DNA of 21,724 nucleotides from the NCBI GenBank assembly GCA_028691625.1, contig JAQUYZ010000001.1, forward strand, positions 1 to 21,724. The letters are read 5' to 3'. A program made the translations under genes and the position numbers. Under the pieces are notes generated by a model, which was not told the DNA's origin, made no database searches, and was given only the letters and a program-made list of their open reading frames with translations. Source of the DNA: Eubacteriales bacterium. GTDB lineage: Bacteria > Bacillota > Clostridia > Peptostreptococcales > Anaerovoracaceae. Numbering within the stretch: the first letter of the stretch is position 1; each line of letters starts with the position of its first letter. Below are positions 1 through 6,867 of the stretch, one piece after another.

Positions 1-1465
1 GTGTCATATCATCGTCCTTTAACTCTCCAACCATATACAGGTCACGCATCACAATCAATCTGGAACAGGTGCGCAGCATTTCCTCAATCTCGGACGAAAT
101 GAAAGTGATACTCATACCCTCGGATGCAAGCTTCAGCACAAGTTTTTGGATTTCTACCTTCGTACCAATATCAATTCCTCTGGTCGGCTCGTCAAGGATA
201 AGATAATCGGGATGTGTGAGCAGCCAACGTGCAAGAATTACCTTTTGCTGGTTGCCCCCGGACAACGAGTTGATGGGGGTGTCCGCGGAAGCGGTTTTTA
301 TGCCAAGCAGGCTGATATACTCATCGGCAAAGGCTTGCGCCTGCGCCTTCGTGAACGGTCTGAAGAAGCCCCTCATCACCTGCAGCGCAAGGATGATATT
401 CTCCCGGACTGACAGATCACCAATAATCCCGTCCCGCTTCCTGTCCTCGGAGAGATATCCGATCCCTTTCTTCATGGCTTTGATTGGCGATGTAATGTTG
501 ACCGTTTTGCCTTTGATGGTCAACTTGCCTTTCGTGACCTTGTCTGCGCCGAAGATTGCGCGCACACACTCGCTGCGGCCAGAGCCGAGGAGCCCGGCAA
601 AACCCGTTACCTCACCCTTGTACGCGGTGAAATGAAGCGGCTTTATTCCGGAAGTGCTTGATAGGTCTTCCGTTTCGATGATTACTTCTTTTAGGTCATT
701 GGTGTTCGATTGCGTCTTATTATGTATCTCAGCCAAGTCGCCAAGTTCCTTGCCCATCATTTTGGCAACAAGCTCTATCCGAGGCAAGTCCTTGATTTGA
801 TATTCCCCGACAAGCTCACCATTGCGCAAGACTGTAATTTTATCGCACACCTCATACACTTGCTCCAGAAAATGGGTGACAAAGACGATGCCTACTTGCC
901 TGCCTTTGAGTTCACGCATCAGTGCGAACAGCTTGGCGACCTCCGAATCATCCAATGAGGAGGTAGGTTCGTCAAGGATTAACACCTTGCAGTCCATATC
1001 AACGGCACGGGCAATCGCTACCATCTGCTGAACCGCTATGGAGCAGCTAGACAGTTGCTGGGCGGGCTTTGCCGGTATCCCCAGACCTTGCAGAATGCAT
1101 TCTGCCCTGCTGTTTCTCTTCTTCCAATTCACAAACAAATCGTTGGTTCTGCCAATAAATAAATTTTCGGCAACCGTCAGGTTCGGGCACAGTGTGATTT
1201 CCTGATACACCGTACTGATCCCCAGCTTTTGGGCTTCCTGAGGCGACTTAATGTGAGGTTTACTTATTCCTTTAATGCAGATTTCCCCTGCATCTTTCGC
1301 GTATACTCCGGTCAAAACCTTAATCAAGGTTGACTTTCCGGCACCGTTTTCACCCATCAGCGCATGGATTTCACCTTCACATAACGTGAAATCTACGTTT
1401 TGTAAGGCACGCACGCCGGGGAAGCTTTTATAAATACCCCGCATTGTAAGTACTGTGTCCTGCAT
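1..1465 (-). CDS. Sugar ABC transporter ATP-binding protein (YtfR/MglA/RbsA type), partial at C-terminus
   Basis: This is the double-ATPase subunit that powers import of a monosaccharide delivered by the binding protein encoded just upstream. The frame is open for 488 codons to the window edge, so only a few C-terminal residues should be missing from a family of about 500. The first half has Walker A GENGAGKST (residues 38-46), a degenerate signature (SIAVQQ) and Walker B ILDEPTSSLD. The second half has the usual degenerate P-loop GLLGSGRSE, then LSGGNQQK and LILDEPTRGID. The SIAVQQMVAIARAVD and FVTHFLEQVYEV stretches resemble E. coli YtfR (galactofuranose) more than RbsA. The ATG at 1465 has only a GGGGG 13 bases upstream. 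The frame stays open a further 56 codons to an ATG at 1633, but no ribosome site precedes that one. The permease gene should lie beyond the left edge. Confidence 0.93.
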   Translation of the reverse strand, partial: MQDTVLTMRGIYKSFPGVRALQNVDFTLCEGEIHALMGENGAGKSTLIKVLTGVYAKDAGEICIKGISKPHIKSPQEAQKLGISTVYQEITLCPNLTVAENLFIGRTNDLFVNWKKRNSRAECILQGLGIPAKPAQQLSSCSIAVQQMVAIARAVDMDCKVLILDEPTSSLDDSEVAKLFALMRELKGRQVGIVFVTHFLEQVYEVCDKITVLRNGELVGEYQIKDLPRIELVAKMMGKELGDLAEIHNKTQSNTNDLKEVIIETEDLSSTSGIKPLHFTAYKGEVTGFAGLLGSGRSECVRAIFGADKVTKGKLTIKGKTVNITSPIKAMKKGIGYLSEDRKRDGIIGDLSVRENIILALQVMRGFFRPFTKAQAQAFADEYISLLGIKTASADTPINSLSGGNQQKVILARWLLTHPDYLILDEPTRGIDIGTKVEIQKLVLKLASEGMSITFISSEIEEMLRTCSRLIVMRDLYMVGELKDDDMT

Positions 1466-1506
1466 AGTAATACTCAAACCCCCGTTCGTATACGATATCC
1501 GGCATA

Positions 1507-1533
1507 ATCCAAATCGACTTGTTCGATTTGGAT
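1507..1533 (-). other. Intergenic stem-loop between binding protein and ATPase
   Basis: A perfect 11-bp inverted repeat (ATCCAAATCGA and its complement) with a 5-base loop lies in the 178-base gap between the binding-protein stop and the ATPase start. No T-run follows it on the transcribed strand, so it does not look like a full terminator. By analogy with other binding-protein operons it may protect the upstream mRNA 3' end or attenuate read-through, keeping the binding protein more abundant than the ATPase. That role is inference. Confidence 0.6.
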
Positions 1534-1643
1534 CGCGCGGTGCACTGACGCCGTCGTTCATCACTTCTTTGATTAGATTAAATGCGCGGTACCAGGCTCT
1601 GCGGACGATATCCACATACTCGGCGCCGCGCATTTCAAATCAA

Positions 1644-2630
1644 TTAATAAGTACGCGCATCAACAATTTCTTGTGTGATGGTGTCGCAGTCAAACATTTC
1701 CTCATCAACATAGGCATTCTTCTCAACAGTCTCGCCAGCCTCAAGGCTATTAATCAGCTTAACAATACGCGGACCATGGAGAGGGTTGCACTCAACGTCA
1801 AGGTTAAATTCGCCTGCAAGAACTTTTTCAAGCGCCCACTTGTTTGCGTCAAATGCGATCACCGTTACTGCGCCGTCCTTGCCGTATGTAATACCTGCAG
1901 CATCCATCGCATCGCAGGCACCGCGAGCCATGTTGTCGTTCTCAGCGTAGACAACGTTGAATTCTTTACCGGAAGCAATAAGATCAGCAACTGCCTGCTT
2001 TGCAAGCGTTTCGTCCCAACCCTTCATGTTTTGATTGAACACAATATCCCAGCCGTTTGCGCCTGCGCCGTCTTCAATTGCCTTGGAACGGCCGAGCTGA
2101 GCGGAAGATCCTGTGTCACCGCCAAGTACAACAATCTTGCAATCATCGATCGCTTGGCTCTTCAACCAATCAACAGCCTTATTTCCTTCGGCTTCGAAAT
2201 CGGAGCACACCATCGCAGTGTAAAGATCCTCGGGCAGCTCAAGTTTTCGGTCAGCCATAATAAAGGGGATTCCTGCTTCCATTGAGGCTTTTGCCACATC
2301 TTCCCAGCCTGCCGACTGAAGACCCAAGACAACAAGGTAGTCAACCTCTTCTTGGATGAGCTGCTGTGCCTGGGAGATCTGTTTTGCATGATCGCCTTCA
2401 CCGAAAACCATTTTTGTCTCATAACCCGCTTCTGTGAAAGCTTCGTTGAATGATTTTGTGTTTGCCGTACGCCAGTCAGACTCGTTTGCGTTTGTCTGAA
2501 CAACGCCAACAGTAATAACACTGGGTTCGGCTGATGCCTCGCTGCCTTCGCTTCCGGCGGAATTCCCGCCACACGCCACAAGCGCGAGCATGAGCATCAA
2601 TACCAGTATAGAAGAAATCAGTTTTTTCAT
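1644..2630 (-). CDS. Sugar ABC transporter substrate-binding lipoprotein (YtfQ-like, periplasmic-binding type 1)
   Basis: This is the extracellular sugar-binding component of the importer. The chosen ATG at 2630 gives 328 residues and has GGAGGAG six bases upstream; an in-frame TTG at 2645 overlaps that site and is less likely. The protein starts with a lipoprotein signal (MKKL, hydrophobic core, LVAC) with Cys20 as the lipidation site, followed by a Gly/Ser/Glu-rich linker. The mature part begins ITVGVVQTNANESDWRT and continues with AGWEDV and a PFIMADR segment, matching the layout of YtfQ, the galactofuranose-binding protein, and related furanose/pyranose binders. It is the first gene after the operator-bearing promoter and precedes the ATPase. 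The exact sugar (galactofuranose, arabinofuranose or other) is not determined by the sequence. Confidence 0.92.
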   Translation of the reverse strand: MKKLISSILVLMLMLALVACGGNSAGSEGSEASAEPSVITVGVVQTNANESDWRTANTKSFNEAFTEAGYETKMVFGEGDHAKQISQAQQLIQEEVDYLVVLGLQSAGWEDVAKASMEAGIPFIMADRKLELPEDLYTAMVCSDFEAEGNKAVDWLKSQAIDDCKIVVLGGDTGSSAQLGRSKAIEDGAGANGWDIVFNQNMKGWDETLAKQAVADLIASGKEFNVVYAENDNMARGACDAMDAAGITYGKDGAVTVIAFDANKWALEKVLAGEFNLDVECNPLHGPRIVKLINSLEAGETVEKNAYVDEEMFDCDTITQEIVDARTY

Positions 2631-2659
2631 GGATATCTCCTCCAATCATTTTAACTCGC

Positions 2660-2687
2660 AATATACGAGCCTTACTTATGTGTACAA
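2660..2687 (-). promoter_or_regulatory. Candidate promoter of the sugar importer operon
   Basis: On the minus strand TTGTAC (2687-2682), a 16-base spacer and TATATT (2665-2660) form a sigma-70-type promoter, with the start site near 2653 and the ribosome site shortly after. The -35 lies inside one of the 16-bp operator-like palindromes, the same arrangement as at the regulator's own promoter, which supports both calls. Confidence 0.55.
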
Positions 2688-2689
2688 GT
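2674..2689. promoter_or_regulatory. AraR-like operator box A
   Basis: ACTTATGTGTACAAGT is an imperfect 16-bp palindrome overlapping the -35 of the importer promoter. It shares the pattern AMTTRTNNRTAYAAGY with three other sites in the window and resembles the TTGTAC/GTACAA-type operators known for B. subtilis AraR. Its position would let a bound repressor block RNA polymerase. Confidence 0.6.
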
Positions 2690-2696
2690 ATATTTA

Positions 2697-2712
2697 GCTT
2701 ATACGCATAAGT
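2697..2712. promoter_or_regulatory. AraR-like operator box B
   Basis: GCTTATACGCATAAGT (ACTTATGCGTATAAGC on the other strand) is a near-perfect palindrome whose centre is 23 bp, about two helical turns, from box A. The pair suggests cooperative binding of a dimeric GntR-family repressor upstream of the importer. Confidence 0.6.
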
Positions 2713-2719
2713 CTATAGA

Positions 2720-2735
2720 ATTTCTTTAACGAAAT
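2720..2735. promoter_or_regulatory. 16-bp palindromic element upstream of the importer promoter
   Basis: ATTTCTTTAACGAAAT is palindromic except for one symmetric pair and lies about 70-80 bases upstream of the inferred importer start site, just upstream of the two AraR-like boxes. It does not match those boxes or a CcpA cre site. It is in a position suited to an activator, possibly the adjacent AraC-type protein, but nothing in the sequence proves that. Confidence 0.35.
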
Positions 2736-2762
2736 GTACATTATCTTTAGTTTTTCATGTTG

Positions 2763-3491
2763 TCATTTTCTGCTGTTCAATTTTCTGAATTCGCAGGGCG
2801 TGATTCCGTTAAGTTTCTTAAAAAGACCGGTGAAGTAATGATAATCATTGTACCCGACCTCCTCTGCGATCTGTGCAATTCTTTTTGACGTGCAGCAAAG
2901 CAGTTCCTTTGCTTTCTTCATCCTTTCATTTGTCAAATACCCCACGAATGTTTCTCCAAGCTCCTTTTTGAAGAGGAAGCAAAAATGCGGGGCGCAGATA
3001 TTGACGGAGGCTGCAACGCTGCCAAGTGAGATATCAGGTTCGTGAAAATGTTCGGAGATATAGATTTTTGCCTGATTGATTGCAGTCTTGCTCGTATCGA
3101 TTCGTATCTTGCGCATCTCAACACATTTTTCAAGCAGGTCTATCATACAGTTTTTTGTACTTTCTTGTGTCCTGAATTGTTGAATCACAGTATCGGCGCC
3201 GCCCACCGCTGCAACATACGCTTCTTTCGATATGCCAATCGATTCCGCAAACATTTTAGCAGTCAGATAAATATCGGTTACTATGTAAAGGCGAAGCAGA
3301 GAGGATTTAAGCTGCTCATTTCCAATACGGGAAAACACCCCCTCTATCACACGCTTCGCTCCGCCGGTGGTACCGCTGTGCAGGAAAGTCTCAATCTCGG
3401 ATTTGTCGATCCAGTTGAGGTCCGAGACATGGCATTCCGCTATTTCCGAGCCGCTGAATAGTACACTTTCAAGCAATTCTGAACTGTTCAT
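2763..3491 (-). CDS. AraC-family transcriptional regulator (YesN-like without receiver domain)
   Basis: This 242-residue protein has a C-terminal AraC-type double helix-turn-helix (about residues 140-240): an ISEHFHEPDISLGSVAASV first helix pair, the FKKELGETFVGYL segment, and the family hallmark IAEEVGYNDYHYFTGLFKK with a GITPCEFRK tail. The N-terminal 130 residues are helical in character and resemble the linker region of YesN-type response regulators (RLYIVTDIYLTAKMFAESIG), but no phospho-acceptor receiver domain precedes it. Its ATG follows the last base of the GntR gene's stop codon, and its ribosome site GAGGTGA lies inside the final GntR codons, so translation is probably coupled. It presumably controls the importer genes directly downstream. 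No terminator is visible between it and the importer, so partial read-through is possible. Confidence 0.9.
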   Translation of the reverse strand: MNSSELLESVLFSGSEIAECHVSDLNWIDKSEIETFLHSGTTGGAKRVIEGVFSRIGNEQLKSSLLRLYIVTDIYLTAKMFAESIGISKEAYVAAVGGADTVIQQFRTQESTKNCMIDLLEKCVEMRKIRIDTSKTAINQAKIYISEHFHEPDISLGSVAASVNICAPHFCFLFKKELGETFVGYLTNERMKKAKELLCCTSKRIAQIAEEVGYNDYHYFTGLFKKLNGITPCEFRKLNSRK

Positions 3492-4607
3492 TTATTCTAT
3501 CACCTCTGATGGTTCGCATTCCTGCGGCGCAATGGGACCAGAGGAAGCCCTCTTGATCAGCTTTGGGATAAATAATGTGTCCTTTGCCTTAAATGTGGGA
3601 TTCGACATCTGCTCAAGCAGCGTCATTGCAGCGGTTTCACCAAGTTGCTGCTTCGGATGTTGGACTGATGTGAGCGGTATTTCGCATATTTTGGCCAATT
3701 TTGAGTCATCAATACCCACTACTGACAAGTCTCCGGGAACATTGCGGCCCTGATGCCTGCAAAACCCCAACAGTTCGACTGCTAGACTGTCGTTATAACA
3801 AACTACCGACGTACTGTCATCCAGAAGTGACGATAGTCCTGAGCCGGACTCGGCAAACAAAGCAGATTGTTCGCCTGCCGGGAACCATAATACTCTTTTT
3901 TCAGGCATGGGGATGTTATGTTCAATAAGACTGTTCATAAAGCCTTGATACCTTTTATGCCCCTGCATATTGTCAAAGACAAAAACCCCTGTGATTTTCC
4001 TGTGCCCAAGTGAAATAAGGTGCTCCGTCGCTATTTGCCCGGCGGCATAATCATCCATGGCTACCAAGGGACTGCCAGACCACGAATATTTCGCGTTAAA
4101 GAATACCAATGGAATATCTCTTGCCCGAATTTCGTTATAAAGAGCCATATTCGGGTTTGGCAGAGCGCTCTTAGAAGGCTCTACAATAAGTCCGCTGACA
4201 TTTTGCGCCAGCATTTTCTCAAGGGCGCGCGCTTCTTCTGCAACCTGATTGGACGTCGTCATCAGCTGCATTGACACGTTATTATTCGTCAGGACGCGCT
4301 CAATACCTGTCACAATGCTCGGAAAGATATAATCACTGAAATAGGTTGACACAATCCCCACTAAATTGCTGTTCTTCTCGACAGACATCGCGTTCGGGTT
4401 CTGAATAAAGGATCCGCTGCCCTGCTTGCGACTCAGAATTCCCTGCCGTTCCATATAAGCAAGAGCCTGCCTGACCGTCTGTCTGCTTACCTTGTGAATG
4501 TTGCATAGCTCTGTCTCCGACAAGAACTTGTCGCCGGCAGATAGATTCTTCTCTCTGATTACTTCTTTTGCCCAGTTAACGATCCCCAGATATTTATATT
4601 CATCCAT
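3492..4607 (-). CDS. GntR-family regulator with LacI-type sugar-binding domain (AraR-like)
   Basis: A 371-residue hybrid repressor of the AraR architecture (B. subtilis AraR is of similar length). Residues 1-70 form a GntR winged helix (SETELCNIHKVSRQTVRQAL, then an RKQGSGSFI wing). Residues from about 80 to the end form a periplasmic-binding-protein-like effector domain (LVGIVSTYFSDYIFPSIVTG, HRKITGVFVFD, LSVVGIDDSKLA, PLTSVQHPKQQLG). It should bind the imported sugar and release DNA. It starts at ATG 4607 with a GCGAGG ribosome site and has a strong promoter whose -35 is covered by one operator-like palindrome, with a second 32 bp away. Autorepression and repression of the importer are the inferred roles. 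The effector sugar is unknown. Confidence 0.9.
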   Translation of the reverse strand: MDEYKYLGIVNWAKEVIREKNLSAGDKFLSETELCNIHKVSRQTVRQALAYMERQGILSRKQGSGSFIQNPNAMSVEKNSNLVGIVSTYFSDYIFPSIVTGIERVLTNNNVSMQLMTTSNQVAEEARALEKMLAQNVSGLIVEPSKSALPNPNMALYNEIRARDIPLVFFNAKYSWSGSPLVAMDDYAAGQIATEHLISLGHRKITGVFVFDNMQGHKRYQGFMNSLIEHNIPMPEKRVLWFPAGEQSALFAESGSGLSSLLDDSTSVVCYNDSLAVELLGFCRHQGRNVPGDLSVVGIDDSKLAKICEIPLTSVQHPKQQLGETAAMTLLEQMSNPTFKAKDTLFIPKLIKRASSGPIAPQECEPSEVIE

Positions 4608-4642
4608 AAAGAAACCTCGCCTTTTAGTATTATTTGATTAAG

Positions 4643-4670
4643 ATAATAGCACAAAAAAACAAATTGTCAA
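4643..4670 (-). promoter_or_regulatory. Promoter of the GntR-AraC regulator operon
   Basis: On the minus strand a consensus TTGACA (4670-4665), a 16-base spacer and TATTAT (4648-4643) form a strong sigma-70-type promoter about 30 bases upstream of the GntR start codon. The -35 is entirely inside an AraR-like palindrome, indicating autoregulation. Confidence 0.8.
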
Positions 4671-4677
4671 TACAAGT
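4662..4677. promoter_or_regulatory. AraR-like operator box D
   Basis: AATTGTCAATACAAGT covers the -35 of the regulator promoter. It is less symmetric than the other boxes but keeps the TTGT and ACAAG half-sites with the same spacing. Confidence 0.5.
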
Positions 4678-4693
4678 TGCGAATAAATTTACA

Positions 4694-4709
4694 ACTTGTC
4701 CGTATAAGC
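4694..4709. promoter_or_regulatory. AraR-like operator box C
   Basis: ACTTGTCCGTATAAGC is nearly identical to box B read on its other strand (ACTTATGCGTATAAGC). Its centre is 32 bp, about three helical turns, upstream of box D, a geometry suited to cooperative or looped binding at the regulator's own promoter. Confidence 0.6.
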
Positions 4710-4734
4710 GGGACATGAAAATAAAGTAAACAAC

Positions 4735-4766
4735 AAAAAAGATGCGAAAGTTATCCTTCCGCGTCT
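4735..4766 (-). terminator. Rho-independent terminator of the TetR-hydrolase operon
   Basis: On the minus strand an 11-bp stem with one mismatch (AGACGCGGAAG pairing with CTTTCGCATCT) and a 5-base loop runs directly into a T-rich tail (TTTTTT). It lies about 50 bases after the hydrolase stop codon and insulates the regulator genes to its left. Confidence 0.8.
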
Positions 4767-4814
4767 GAATTAAGCTCATTTTATCAGCGTTTAAACTACT
4801 AAAATCTCAATATT

Positions 4815-5882
4815 TTAAGTTTGCAACAGGAATACTCGTTTTAAAAAATCTATTTGTGATTCAACAGCATTATTAAAAACCGCGCCACTATACATATCAA
4901 AGTGACCAACAGGGTATTTGATTACCGTTGCTTTTTCTCCTAGGATTTCCGCTACTTTCTTGTAGGAATCTGATGAAACTGTCGTATCTTTCTCACACAC
5001 AAGAATTAGCACAGGGCATTTGACATTCTGCGCCAGCTTAGTAACGTCAGGTCCTTGCATCATAAGCATACTCCTACCACAGATTTTATTTATAAAATAC
5101 TCTGATTCAGACGTCAAGCTTTGATAACCTTCAAATGCTTCGGGGGCATTCAGCAGCGCAAAGGATCCAGGTTTGCCAACTGCAGGAATGAAGTGAGCAG
5201 ATAATCCAAGCCTAGAACGCCCTTTATCCCTCTGTGCATGCACAAAGATCTTAAAAAAATAACCAATACCCTCTCTCTTCAATATCAACTTGTCATCTTT
5301 GCTATGGTCCAAGCTTGGACATTGGGATATAACCCCTGCTATTTTCTCATCTTCTGCCGCAAGAATAATCCCGTATCTTCCCGCAGCCGAAGTACTCCAT
5401 AGAACAATTTTGTCCGCATCAATATTTTCTTGGGTCCTGGCATATTCAATCACAGCTCTCAGATCTTCCATCTGCTTTATCCCGTTAAAAAGCTGCCTCG
5501 GCTCTCCACCACTTTCTCCAAAATAACGATAATCATATGTAATAGCAGCCACACCAACGTCTACAAACCGAAGGGCGTAATCCTCTAAAACAGCATCCTT
5601 TGTTCCGCAAAAGCCATTACTGAGAATTACACACGAGACCGATTCCCTTATGTCTTCCGGCAGATACAACCATCCACTAATCTGTGTATTGTCTACTGTT
5701 ATATTGATACTCTGGCGACATTTTGGAATCATTTTATCTTTTGGATTCCTGTTGATAACCTCAGCTTTTACTGATAAGAATGGACTAAAGATAACTACAG
5801 CTAGGTAACATAGGATTAACCCCAAAATAATTACAAAAACCTGAATTCCCACAAGCAACACCCTGCCCTTCCGATTATTCAC
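4815..5882 (-). CDS. Membrane-anchored alpha/beta-hydrolase
   Basis: A 355-residue hydrolase with an N-terminal transmembrane anchor (about residues 8-36) and the catalytic domain behind it, probably facing outside. The core resembles the dienelactone hydrolase/Xaa-Pro peptidase-like group: an LSNGFCGTKD oxyanion-type loop, YDYRYFGESGG, a nucleophile elbow LWSTSAAG with Ser165, the acid in CEKDT (Asp299) and the His in VGHFDMY (His327). The glycine two residues before the nucleophile, normally conserved, is Ser163. The start used is GTG 5882, directly after an in-frame stop, with only a weak ribosome site, so translation may be coupled to the TetR gene 32 bases upstream. The substrate is unknown; a local TetR partner suggests induction by a small hydrophobic compound. 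Confidence 0.82.
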   Translation of the reverse strand: MNNRKGRVLLVGIQVFVIILGLILCYLAVVIFSPFLSVKAEVINRNPKDKMIPKCRQSINITVDNTQISGWLYLPEDIRESVSCVILSNGFCGTKDAVLEDYALRFVDVGVAAITYDYRYFGESGGEPRQLFNGIKQMEDLRAVIEYARTQENIDADKIVLWSTSAAGRYGIILAAEDEKIAGVISQCPSLDHSKDDKLILKREGIGYFFKIFVHAQRDKGRSRLGLSAHFIPAVGKPGSFALLNAPEAFEGYQSLTSESEYFINKICGRSMLMMQGPDVTKLAQNVKCPVLILVCEKDTTVSSDSYKKVAEILGEKATVIKYPVGHFDMYSGAVFNNAVESQIDFLKRVFLLQT

Positions 5883-5914
5883 CTATAAAAGATTTCCGCC
5901 CGGTCTTATATTGT

Positions 5915-6487
5915 CTAAGGTTTTTTAACATCCAGCAAGCCATAAAAATATATTCTTCTTAATTGTTTCTGAAATTCACTGTACTCACTAAAAGTTTCCT
6001 TCCAGCTTCCATCCTTTATAATTTCATTAAGCTTTTCCGTCACAAGCCAGATCAATTCAGGCGACAAGTCATTTCTAACCTCTCCCTTTCTTTGCGCATC
6101 TTCGATATTCTTCAAATATCTCCTCTTCATTTCTTCAGTCGTATCTTCTACCGATAAAATATCTTCAATAAACTCGCTTTTTATGCTTGAGAAAAAGTCA
6201 ATTCGCCACTGTGTTATTAAATCTATCTTTTCTGGAAAGCCTATCTCAAGTTTATTTATTTCATCAAACTTTGAAAATCCCTGACGTATCAATTCATCTC
6301 TAATATGCCTTACCACCTCTTCTTTGTTTGAGAAATATTTATAGAAGGTAACCTTGCTTACATTAGACTTTTTGCAGATTTCTTCAATTGTTATTCTTTT
6401 CACTCCATGCCTAAAAAACAGGTCCTTTGCAGTTTCAATAAGATGAATGGCTTTTTTCGAGGTGTATTCCTTCTTTGTCTCTTTCAT
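5915..6487 (-). CDS. TetR/AcrR-family transcriptional regulator
   Basis: This 190-residue protein has the N-terminal TetR helix-turn-helix: ETAKDLFFRHGVKRITIEEI, followed by CKKSNVSKVTFYKYFSNKEE. The C-terminal ligand domain is divergent, as usual for the family. ATG 6487 is chosen because AGGAG lies eight bases upstream; GTG 6496 and ATG 6493 are in frame but too close to that site. It is the first gene of an operon with the membrane hydrolase and has a perfect 14-bp palindrome in its own promoter. The likely role is a ligand-released repressor of itself and the hydrolase. Confidence 0.92.
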   Translation of the reverse strand: MKETKKEYTSKKAIHLIETAKDLFFRHGVKRITIEEICKKSNVSKVTFYKYFSNKEEVVRHIRDELIRQGFSKFDEINKLEIGFPEKIDLITQWRIDFFSSIKSEFIEDILSVEDTTEEMKRRYLKNIEDAQRKGEVRNDLSPELIWLVTEKLNEIIKDGSWKETFSEYSEFQKQLRRIYFYGLLDVKKP

Positions 6488-6546
6488 GTACATCACTCCT
6501 ATATATTTATTAACTATATTATCATATGTTTACGTATTATGTTTAT

Positions 6547-6576
6547 ATATTACTATATAGTAAACTTATTTGTCAA
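6547..6576 (-). promoter_or_regulatory. Promoter of the TetR-hydrolase operon
   Basis: On the minus strand TTGACA (6576-6571) is followed after 18 bases by TAATAT (6552-6547). The surrounding DNA is very AT-rich, so other -10 choices exist. The leader to the TetR start would be about 50 bases. Confidence 0.55.
6550..6563. promoter_or_regulatory. Perfect 14-bp palindrome, candidate TetR operator
   Basis: TTACTATATAGTAA is a perfect palindrome lying between and over the core elements of the TetR promoter, where a TetR dimer would block transcription. Related GTTTAC half-sites occur nearby (GTAAAC on the minus strand around 6530-6535 and 6560-6565). Confidence 0.55.
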
Positions 6577-6630
6577 GCGTCAAATTTAATGTCGATAGAG
6601 ACACAAGTCAAACGTTGGTTTTTTATATAG

Positions 6631-6673
6631 AAAAAAGCCCTTGCTATGTCCACGCAGGCACTTATCAAGGGCT
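6631..6673 (-). terminator. Probable rho-independent terminator of the SLH/YVTN gene
   Basis: On the minus strand an 8-bp perfect outer stem (AGCCCTTG with CAAGGGCT) encloses a smaller GTGCC/GGAC helix and is followed by TTTTTT. It lies about 195 bases beyond the surface-protein stop codon, a long 3' leader, but no other minus-strand gene lies between. Confidence 0.6.
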
Positions 6674-6867
6674 GAAGAAGTTATTGATTGGCATCATATT
6701 TTGAGTTCATAAACATTTTGTGTTTTCATACTATCGGCAAGTGGCCCTATAAAACTATGGACCAGTCTTTGCATCCGATCATTTTTTCCATAGATAACCA
6801 ACATTGGGTATACAACGATACTATTACTATTCCCTCATTTTATCAAGTGCATTTTTATTGGCCCAAG
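6674..6867. other. Non-coding stretch downstream of the surface-protein gene
   Basis: About 190 AT-rich bases between the terminator and the surface-protein stop codon. I see no gene with a ribosome site, no repeat and no RNA family I recognise. Together with the terminator and the TetR promoter it makes up the 380-base gap between the TetR and surface-protein genes. Confidence 0.5.

Noticed and set aside
1455..2285. 276-codon open frame on the plus strand opposite the sugar-binding protein
   Set aside because: It lies opposite a clear lipoprotein gene, has no ribosome site and encodes no recognisable domain; it is a shadow of the real gene's codon bias.
2720..2735. Considered as a CcpA catabolite-response element
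   Set aside because: It lacks the central CG and the conserved TG...CA ends of a cre site.
6631..6673. Hairpin considered as an insertion-sequence end or MITE
   Set aside because: No matching terminal repeat, target duplication or transposase remnant is visible, and a T-run on the minus strand fits a terminator.
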